This document shows, in pieces, positions 6,130 to 11,090 of a stretch of DNA of 11,090 nt. Both the position numbers and the translations under genes were made by a program. Each line of letters begins with the position of its first letter. Position 1 is the first letter of the stretch. A model generated the notes under the pieces. The model had not been told where the DNA came from. It saw only the letters and a program-made list of their open reading frames with translations, and did not search any database. Origin of the DNA: Cellvibrionales bacterium UBA1963 (GTDB lineage: Bacteria; Pseudomonadota; Gammaproteobacteria; Pseudomonadales; UBA7434); contig DDED01000062.1 in NCBI GenBank assembly GCA_002336035.1, forward strand, positions 1,856 to 12,945, written 5' to 3'.

Positions 6130-7782
6130 CTTTTTATAGCGCATTCTTTTGGGTTGTGCGTCATTGCCTTTACGAGCCACGAAGTCAGCATGGTATTCAG
6201 TGTAGTTGCCTTCAAAGAATACCGCTTCAGAGTCCCCCTCATAAGCCAAGATATGCGTCGCTACGCGATCTAAAAACCAACGGTCGTGCGAGATAATCAT
6301 TGCGCAACCAGGGAAATCCAACAAGGCTTCTTCTAAGGCCCGAAGTGTTTCTACATCGAGGTCGTTTGACGGTTCATCAAGCAGTAATACATTGCCGCCT
6401 TGCTTAAGGGTGGTAGCTAGTTGTAGACGCCCGCGTTCTCCGCCAGACAGTTCGCCAACTTTTTTCTGCTGGTCGGTACCTTTAAAGTTGAATCGGCCAA
6501 TATAGGCGCGAGAGGAAACTTCGTAATTGCCGATTTTTATTTGTTCATGCCCGTTCGATACTGATTCCCAAACGCTTGCATCGTTATCCATCTCATCGCG
6601 CAACTGCTCTACGTAAGCGATGTCAACGGTTTCGCCAATTTTTATTTCGCCGCTATCGGGCTGTTCTTCACCGGTTATCATTCTGAAAAGCGTCGATTTG
6701 CCGGCACCGTTTCCGCCAATAATGCCGACGATGGCGCCTTTGGGAACAGTCAAGCTTAGTTCATTAAGCAGCGTTCTATCCCCGTATGACTTCGTAACAT
6801 TATTGAGCTCAATCACGGCGTCACCCAGTCGTTGGCCAGGGGGTATATAAATTTCATTGGTTTCACTGCGGCTTTGAAATTCTTGCGAGCTGAGCTCATC
6901 GAATCGTTGCAGTCGCGCTTTACTTTTTGCGTGCCTGCCTTTGGCGTTAGAGCGAACCCATTCTAACTCAGCTTTTATAGTTTTTTGTCGTGAGGCTTCT
7001 TGTTTTTCTTCTCTGGCGAGGCGCGCCTCTTTTTGTTCTAGCCAATTGGAGTAGTTACCTTCATAGGGGATGCCGCGACCACGATCAAGCTCTAATATCC
7101 AGCCTGCTGCATTGTCTAAAAAGTAGCGATCGTGCGTAATAGCAACCACTGTGCCAGCATAATCTTCAAGAAATTGTTCTAACCAGTGGACACTTTCGGC
7201 GTCTAAGTGGTTAGTGGGTTCGTCTAATAACAACATGTCAGGATTTGACAACAATAATCTGCAAAGTGCCACGCGTCGTCGCTCTCCGCCGGATAGCTTG
7301 CTGACATCAGCATCCCAAGGCGGCAGACGCAGCGCATCGGCCGCCACTTCTAATTTATGATCAAGGTTGTGAGCATCGCCAGCTTGGAGGATATTTTCTA
7401 ACCGCTGCTGCTCTTTGGCTAATGCGTCAAAGTCGGCATCGGGTTCAGCGTAAGCGTTGTAAACAGCTTCTAATTTCTTCTGTGCGTCAGCGATCTCCCC
7501 TAAGCCGTCTTCGACATTGCCGCGTACGTCTTTGCTTTCGTCGAGTTGAGGTTCCTGCGGTAAATAGCCAATATTTAATTCAGGCTGAGGCCGAGCTTCA
7601 CCTAAAAAATCATTATCGATTCCTGCCATTATTTTTAGTAGGCTAGATTTTCCTGAGCCATTCAGGCCGAGCACGCCTATTTTAGCACCCGGAAAAAATG
7701 ACAATGAAATATCTTTAAGGATTTCGCGTTTTGGCGGTACGATTTTGCCCACGCGATTCATTGTGAAAACGTATTGAGCCAT
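6121..7782 (-). CDS. ettA: Energy-dependent translational throttle protein EttA (ABC-F ATPase)
   Basis: EttA is a soluble ABC-F protein that binds the ribosomal E site and gates entry into elongation according to the ATP/ADP ratio. The 553-residue product is the family length, and the start MAQYVFTMNRVGKIVPPKR is typical EttA. It contains two ABC domains. The first has Walker A GLNGSGKSS (39-47), signature LSGGE (163-167) and Walker B LLLDEPT with E188. The second has Walker A GGNGAGKST (356-364), signature LSGGE (445-449) and Walker B LLLDEP with E470. The arm insertion lies at about 95-139 and the long charged inter-domain linker at about 240-320. There are no transmembrane segments. AGGA (complement of 7793-7796) lies 10 nt before the start. 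The gene ends by overlapping radA by 9 bp. It follows the outer-membrane protein gene on the same strand with a 90-nt gap, too far to assume co-transcription. Confidence 0.96.
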   Translation of the reverse strand: MAQYVFTMNRVGKIVPPKREILKDISLSFFPGAKIGVLGLNGSGKSSLLKIMAGIDNDFLGEARPQPELNIGYLPQEPQLDESKDVRGNVEDGLGEIADAQKKLEAVYNAYAEPDADFDALAKEQQRLENILQAGDAHNLDHKLEVAADALRLPPWDADVSKLSGGERRRVALCRLLLSNPDMLLLDEPTNHLDAESVHWLEQFLEDYAGTVVAITHDRYFLDNAAGWILELDRGRGIPYEGNYSNWLEQKEARLAREEKQEASRQKTIKAELEWVRSNAKGRHAKSKARLQRFDELSSQEFQSRSETNEIYIPPGQRLGDAVIELNNVTKSYGDRTLLNELSLTVPKGAIVGIIGGNGAGKSTLFRMITGEEQPDSGEIKIGETVDIAYVEQLRDEMDNDASVWESVSNGHEQIKIGNYEVSSRAYIGRFNFKGTDQQKKVGELSGGERGRLQLATTLKQGGNVLLLDEPSNDLDVETLRALEEALLDFPGCAMIISHDRWFLDRVATHILAYEGDSEAVFFEGNYTEYHADFVARKGNDAQPKRMRYKKLK

Positions 7783-7872
7783 AGGGGGTGTATCCTGAAG
7801 TCGAGTTTATGCCAGCAGTCGGGCTTAACAAATCGACCCCATGATACACAAGGCTAGAAATAAAAAAAACAA

Positions 7873-8505
7873 CTAAAACAGATAGCTGCCGACCACCCCA
7901 ATACTGTTGCCATCTATTTTTTGGCCTGATTTTCGCGCTTTATAGTCTATATCGGTTAGCTTTAATCCTACCCCAAACCGGTCTGAAAAATAATAATCGG
8001 CCTGAATGATAAGGCCGTTGGCATGGTTATATTTAGTGACACCATTATGACGATCACCATCAAGATCAATTTTGAGTTTGGGGTTGAGGTGGTGTGTTAA
8101 CCCCCCGCCAATTCTAAATTGCTGATATTGCCAAAAGCCGATCAGTTCAAAAGGCATTCGGCTGAAGGTGGCATCACCGTTCTTTGCCGGTGCGTTGTCG
8201 GCCATATAGCCTAACGTACCTTGCAGTTGATACGTTTTTCTTGTCAAGAGTGCGCCCACAGCGATCATGACTCCATCACCGGACCTGATAGAAGTCGTTT
8301 CATTATTATCATATGAGATTTTGGCCAGTTTAGTTCCGCCAGTACTGGCTGAGAGTAATGCTATGCCACGAAGTGTTGAGACATCGGCGAAAGTGGGCAT
8401 GGACTCGGCGAAACTGACGTTGGTAAAGGACCAATAAATCAACAGGGAAAAAGTTAGCAGCCCGTGCTTCAGTGTGCTGAATTGGCGTTGATGGTACGGC
8501 ATCAT
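7873..8505 (-). CDS. Outer-membrane beta-barrel protein, function unknown
   Basis: A predicted 210-residue precursor with a long Sec signal peptide: basic start, hydrophobic core at about residues 15-29, and cleavage after SFA at residue 33. The mature protein (about 177 residues) shows repeated amphipathic beta strands: KTYQLQGTLGYMA, FELIGFWQYQQFRIGGGLTH, ANGLIIQADYYFSDRFGVGL and SIGVVGSYLF. It ends in Phe (F210), the recognition signal for the Bam machinery, which suits a small eight-stranded barrel. The loops are rich in Asp, Asn and Lys. An ATG at 8532 in frame would add nine residues, but the start at 8505 is preferred because GGGAG (complement of 8512-8516) sits 6 nt upstream. It is divergent from glyA across a large gap. 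After its stop the minus strand shows a T-rich run (7861-7870) without an evident GC hairpin. Small OMPs of this type lack a specific assigned function. Confidence 0.82.
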   Translation of the reverse strand: MMPYHQRQFSTLKHGLLTFSLLIYWSFTNVSFAESMPTFADVSTLRGIALLSASTGGTKLAKISYDNNETTSIRSGDGVMIAVGALLTRKTYQLQGTLGYMADNAPAKNGDATFSRMPFELIGFWQYQQFRIGGGLTHHLNPKLKIDLDGDRHNGVTKYNHANGLIIQADYYFSDRFGVGLKLTDIDYKARKSGQKIDGNSIGVVGSYLF

Positions 8506-8720
8506 AAATGACTCCCAGTGAGGTGGTGGCATGAGTGTTTACTGCGTTTAGTGCACATTGATCAGAATCTATTTTAAGTGAGTGGTCTCTGTCTGTATGC
8601 ACCGTCATTAGCCACATCGCTGTTTTTTACATCGAAATTACAATGCGATTAAAATCATGTACTTATAGAAAATAATTGACATTCACTTGGGGGTTCATGC
8701 CCTGTTACTGAGCCATTTCC

Positions 8721-8753
8721 AGCGGATAAAAAATCATTTTTTATCCGCTTTTC
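8721..8753 (+). terminator. Perfect 13-bp hairpin, candidate intrinsic terminator
   Basis: AGCGGATAAAAAA (8721-8733) and its exact reverse complement TTTTTTATCCGCT (8737-8749) flank the three-base loop TCA. On the plus strand the stem ends in a short T run (TTTT, 8749-8752) followed by CTG, which resembles a weak intrinsic terminator. On the minus strand no T run follows. No annotated plus-strand gene lies upstream in the gap, so if it terminates anything it would be an unannotated short transcript starting after 8505. A protein-binding palindrome is an alternative. Confidence 0.45.
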
Positions 8754-8828
8754 TGTAACTTGTTGCCAGTGTCAAGCGAACCGCTATTCATGTAGAATAA
8801 CCTCCCCTTTATTCGTGCTATTGGGGCG

Positions 8829-8893
8829 TAGATTCGGGTCTATCGGCCGCCCATCAAATGGATGGCCAAGTTGTGGGCTAATTGATGAGCCAA
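8829..8893 (+). promoter_or_regulatory. Hairpin-rich leader upstream of glyA
   Basis: Three successive short hairpins can be drawn on the plus strand: TAGA/TCTA (8829-8832 with 8839-8842), GGCC/GGCC enclosing CCAT/ATGG (8845-8867), and GGCT/AGCC (about 8877-8891). They end about 65 nt before the glyA start. No T-tract or known riboswitch core (glycine, SAM, THF) was recognised. A TGTAAT (8911-8916, 5 of 6 to the -10 consensus) follows but has no convincing -35, so the transcript start, and whether the hairpins are transcribed, are unknown. Confidence 0.25.
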
Positions 8894-8958
8894 ACCGCTG
8901 GCGCAACGTATGTAATAGGTCAATAGAGCGATTTTTTATTAAGTTTTGGAGTGATTGA

Positions 8959-10212
8959 ATGTTCGACAAAAGTATGACCGTAGCTGAATTTGATCCCGAG
9001 TTAGATGCCGCAATAAGTGCTGAAGAGCAGCGACAGGAAGACCATGTCGAGTTGATTGCCTCAGAGAATTATTGCAGTCCGCGAGTAATGGAGTGTCAGG
9101 GTTCGGTTTTGACTAATAAATACGCCGAAGGCTATTCGGGTAAGCGATATTACGGAGGCTGTGAATTTGTCGATCTGGCTGAAGATTTAGCCATTAAACG
9201 CGCAAAAAAATTATTTGGCGCTGATTATGCGAATGTTCAACCGCATTCTGGCTCGCAAGCCAATAGCGCTGTTTATTTGGCGTTACTCGAAGCCGGTGAT
9301 ACGGTCTTGGGAATGAGTTTAGATGCGGGTGGTCATTTGACTCACGGTGCAAAACCCAATTTTTCGGGAAAAGTCTATAATGCCGTGCAGTACGGTTTAA
9401 ATCTTGAAACCGGTGAAATTGATTATGACCAGGTAGAAGCCTTGGCGCATGAGCATCAACCAAAAATGATTGTTGCTGGATTCTCAGCTTATTCTGGCAT
9501 CGTAGATTGGGCTCGTTTTAGAGCCATTGCCGACAGTGTTGGCGCCTATTTATTGGTTGATATGGCACATGTTGCTGGTTTAGTTGCCGCGGGCGTTTAC
9601 CCTAGTCCAGTGCCCTATGCAGATGTGGTTACCTCAACTACCCATAAGACTTTGCGTGGACCACGTGGTGGAATTATTTTGGCTAAAGCCAATGAGGCTT
9701 TGGAAAAGAAATTTAATTCAGCCGTTTTCCCCGGCGGTCAAGGCGGTCCATTAATGCACGCCATTGCGGGTAAAGCAGTGAGCTTTAAAGAAGCAATGAC
9801 AGACGATTTTAAAGTCTATCAGCAGCAGGTCGTGATTAACGCCAAGGCGATGGCAAAAACCTTTATTGAGCGTGGCATTAAGATTGTTTCTGGTGGCACC
9901 CACAATCATTTGATGTTGGTTGATCTTATTGGCAAGGAATACACGGGTAAAGATGCCGATGCAGCATTGGGAGCTGCGCACATCACCGTGAATAAAAACG
10001 CTGTGCCTAATGACCCTCGTTCACCGTTTGTGACCAGTGGTTTACGTGTTGGTACGCCAGCCATAACCACTCGTGGTTTTAAAGAGCCAGAGGTAATAGA
10101 GCTGACGCATTGGATGTGTGATATTTTAGAAGACGTTTCGAATACAGAGGTAATTGATCGCGTTCGTGCTCAGGTGACTGAGTTATGTAAACGGTTCCCC
10201 GTTTATCGTTGA
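8959..10212 (+). CDS. glyA: Serine hydroxymethyltransferase GlyA
   Basis: The PLP enzyme that converts serine and tetrahydrofolate to glycine and 5,10-methylene-tetrahydrofolate, the cell's main one-carbon source for thymidylate, purines and methionine. It acts in the cytosol as a homodimer. The 417-residue length is exactly typical. Visible residues are the N-terminal ELIASENY motif (31-38), YAEGYSGKRYYGG (55-67), PHSGSQAN (95-102), D201/H204 in LVDMAHVAG, and the PLP-binding Lys K230 in TSTTHKTLRGPRGG. The glycine-rich FPGGQGGP follows (257-264), as does R363 in GLRVGTPAITTRG, which binds the substrate carboxylate. GGAG (8948-8951) sits 7 nt before the ATG. nrdR follows after 43 nt containing a hairpin, and ribD follows that, so glyA likely leads an operon. 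Confidence 0.98.
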   Translation: MFDKSMTVAEFDPELDAAISAEEQRQEDHVELIASENYCSPRVMECQGSVLTNKYAEGYSGKRYYGGCEFVDLAEDLAIKRAKKLFGADYANVQPHSGSQANSAVYLALLEAGDTVLGMSLDAGGHLTHGAKPNFSGKVYNAVQYGLNLETGEIDYDQVEALAHEHQPKMIVAGFSAYSGIVDWARFRAIADSVGAYLLVDMAHVAGLVAAGVYPSPVPYADVVTSTTHKTLRGPRGGIILAKANEALEKKFNSAVFPGGQGGPLMHAIAGKAVSFKEAMTDDFKVYQQQVVINAKAMAKTFIERGIKIVSGGTHNHLMLVDLIGKEYTGKDADAALGAAHITVNKNAVPNDPRSPFVTSGLRVGTPAITTRGFKEPEVIELTHWMCDILEDVSNTEVIDRVRAQVTELCKRFPVYR

Positions 10213-10222
10213 TAATTTGCAG

Positions 10223-10242
10223 GGCTGGCATTAACGCCAGCT
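10223..10242 (+). promoter_or_regulatory. Intercistronic hairpin between glyA and nrdR
   Basis: GCTGGC (10224-10229), loop ATTAAC, GCCAGC (10236-10241): six perfect GC-rich pairs, extendable by one G-T. It begins 11 nt after the glyA stop and ends directly before the nrdR ribosome site AGGA (10243-10246). There is no T-tract, so it is probably not a full terminator. It could stabilise the glyA 3' end or modulate nrdR translation by stacking against its ribosome site. Confidence 0.45.
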
Positions 10243-10255
10243 AGGAATACTGAAC

Positions 10256-10717
10256 ATGCGTTGTCCTTTTTGCAGCGAAGAAGATACCAAGGTGATCGAC
10301 TCTAGGTTGGTAGCTGAAGGCGATCAAATTCGTCGTCGACGAGAGTGCCAAACATGCACAGAACGTTTTAGCACCTATGAAACCGCAGAGTTAATGCTGC
10401 CAAAAATCATCAAACAAAATGAGGTTCGTCAACCCTTCGACGAAGCGAAGTTACGTTCAGGTATTCTTCGCGCATTGGAAAAACGTCCCGTCAGTGTTGA
10501 GCAAATTGAAACGACTGTGGGTCATATTAAACACACCTTAATCGCTACTGGTGAGCGAGAAGTAAGCTCGATTCGCGTCGGGGAGGCCGTTATGGAGCAT
10601 TTAAGGCAGTTAGACCACGTTGCCTATGTTCGCTTTGCCTCCGTGTATCGAAGCTTTGAAGATCTGAATGAGTTTCGTCAAGAAATCGATAAACTTTCTG
10701 CTGAACAGAGCGAATAA
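10256..10717 (+). CDS. nrdR: Transcriptional repressor NrdR
   Basis: NrdR is a zinc-finger/ATP-cone repressor that senses ATP/dATP levels and represses ribonucleotide reductase operons by binding NrdR boxes. The 153-residue product is the family length. It shows the C4 zinc ribbon (C3, C6, C31, C34), with the arginine-rich IRRRREC segment that contacts DNA (25-31). The ATP-cone domain spans about 49-139 and ends in VAYVRFASVYRSF. AGGA (10243-10246) lies 9 nt before the ATG. It sits between glyA and ribD, an arrangement common in Gammaproteobacteria, with ribD starting only 4 nt after its stop. No NrdR-box pair was recognised in this window, so its targets lie elsewhere. Confidence 0.97.
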   Translation: MRCPFCSEEDTKVIDSRLVAEGDQIRRRRECQTCTERFSTYETAELMLPKIIKQNEVRQPFDEAKLRSGILRALEKRPVSVEQIETTVGHIKHTLIATGEREVSSIRVGEAVMEHLRQLDHVAYVRFASVYRSFEDLNEFRQEIDKLSAEQSE

Positions 10718-10721
10718 ATCG

Positions 10722-11090
10722 ATGCAATCGCCTCCATCCTTTTCAATCGCTGACCATGAGTTTATGGCGCTGGCGATTCAATTAGCCATGCGGGGGCTTA
10801 ATACCACAGCACCCAATCCAGCGGTTGGCTGTGTTTTAGTTCGAGATGGTAGGGTCGTAGGCCAAGGCTGGCATAAGTCTGCCGGTCAAGCGCATGCCGA
10901 ACTGAATGCACTTAGCGAGGCTGGCACCGCAGCAAACGGGGCGACTGCTTATGTGACGCTCGAGCCCTGCAGTCATGAAGGACGCACTGGAGCCTGTTGT
11001 GATGCGCTAATTAGCGCTGGTGTTAGGCGAGTTGTCTCAGCCATGCAAGACCCCAATCCGCTAGTGTCAGGAGCCGGCCACGATAGATTA
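10722..11090 (+). CDS. ribD: Riboflavin biosynthesis protein RibD, N-terminal deaminase domain (partial)
   Basis: The first 123 residues of RibD, the bifunctional deaminase/reductase that carries out the second and third steps of riboflavin synthesis on the GTP-derived pyrimidine. The visible part is the cytidine-deaminase-like domain. It has NTTAPNPAVGCVLVRDG (27-43), the zinc/catalytic motif HAELNAL (H58, E60), and the second zinc motif PCSHEGRTGACCDAL with C83 and C92. AMQDPNPLVSGAGHDRL (107-123) then leads into the linker. The frame stays open to the last base; the reductase domain is beyond the window. The usual GRTPPC is GRTGAC here, a mild substitution that keeps both zinc cysteines. 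The ATG lies 4 nt after the nrdR stop, with only a weak AGAG (about 10706-10709) as ribosome site, consistent with translational coupling to nrdR. Confidence 0.95.
   Translation, partial: MQSPPSFSIADHEFMALAIQLAMRGLNTTAPNPAVGCVLVRDGRVVGQGWHKSAGQAHAELNALSEAGTAANGATAYVTLEPCSHEGRTGACCDALISAGVRRVVSAMQDPNPLVSGAGHDRL

Larger units (their letters stand above)
8506..8958. other. Large non-coding divergent gap between the outer-membrane protein and glyA
   Basis: About 450 bp with no supportable gene. Short frames here lack ribosome sites or only shadow the gap. The part nearest the outer-membrane gene (8506-8720) contains a TAAAAT on the minus strand (complement of 8571-8576) that could be a -10, without a good -35. 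The middle contains a perfect hairpin (8721-8749). The part nearest glyA (8829-8893) contains three successive short hairpins. The size exceeds what two divergent promoters need, so a small RNA or a regulated leader is possible. Confidence 0.7.

Noticed and set aside
7783..7872. Intrinsic terminator after the outer-membrane protein gene (T-rich run at 7861-7870 on the minus strand)
   Set aside because: The T run is clear but no GC-rich hairpin precedes it, so it does not meet the pattern.
8330..8617. 95-residue minus-strand frame overlapping the outer-membrane protein gene
   Set aside because: It is in another frame of a well-supported gene with a signal peptide and ribosome site; the product has no coherent features.
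8676..8704. Perfect TTGACA (8676-8681) as a plus-strand -35
   Set aside because: No acceptable -10 sequence occurs 15-19 bp downstream.
8899..8916. PurR-like operator near CGCAACGTATG upstream of glyA
   Set aside because: Only the central part resembles the PurR palindrome; the dyad symmetry is lost outside the core, so it is not supportable.
8784..8969. 61-residue minus-strand frame upstream of and overlapping the glyA start
   Set aside because: It begins inside the glyA start region, has no family features, and lies across the glyA ribosome site and leader; most likely a chance frame.

Overview
The window looks like the chromosome of a Gram-negative gammaproteobacterium, probably a marine or aquatic lineage near the Cellvibrionales/Oceanospirillales/Pseudomonas group. 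Reasons: textbook gammaproteobacterial housekeeping proteins (DnaB, RadA, EttA, GlyA, NrdR, RibD), the glyA-nrdR-ribD order, an outer-membrane beta-barrel protein with a C-terminal Phe, and moderate GC. The lineage is inferred from gene content only; no rRNA is present.

Layout. (1) 1-168 is the 3' end of dnaB, followed 17 nt later by a D-hexose-6-phosphate mutarotase (YeaD family, 186-1115). (2) 1092-2857, minus strand: a two-gene unit encoding a protein with an N-terminal winged-helix-like region and three tandem DnaT-type domains (1772-2857), then a lambda-P-like helicase-loader protein (1092-1757). They match the idea of a domesticated phage O/P pair replacing DnaC/DciA as matchmaker for DnaB, whose gene ends less than 1 kb away. 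(3) 2858-3183 is a non-coding gap with a striking set of three nested inverted repeats (2880-3025). These overlap a possible promoter of the replication pair; a separate promoter faces the next gene. (4) 3184-4630 is an AT-richer segment: an unrecognised secreted protein (+) and a membrane fatty-acid hydroxylase/sterol desaturase family enzyme (-). (5) radA (+, 4771-6129) converges on ettA (-, 6121-7782). Upstream of ettA on the minus strand lies an outer-membrane beta-barrel protein (7873-8505). (6) 8506-8958 is a long divergent gap with a perfect 13-bp hairpin (8721-8749) and a hairpin-rich glyA leader. (7) glyA (8959-10212), nrdR (10256-10717) and the 5' part of ribD (10722 to the window end) run on the plus strand as a likely operon.

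How the genes fit together. The left third concerns replication fork start-up: the replicative helicase and its presumed loader pair. radA acts in recombination-linked DNA repair. glyA supplies glycine and one-carbon units, nrdR represses ribonucleotide reductase genes, and ribD starts riboflavin synthesis; all three serve nucleotide and cofactor supply. Three convergent gene pairs overlap at their stop codons (24, 11 and 9 bp), so the region is tightly packed except for the two large divergent gaps, which hold the non-coding structures.

The most interesting signals are the phage-derived helicase-loader pair with its triplicated DnaT domain, and the nested inverted-repeat element just upstream of it. 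The pair is, to my recollection, related to published work on domesticated lambda genes, so it is not wholly undescribed. I do not recognise the inverted-repeat element as any known family.
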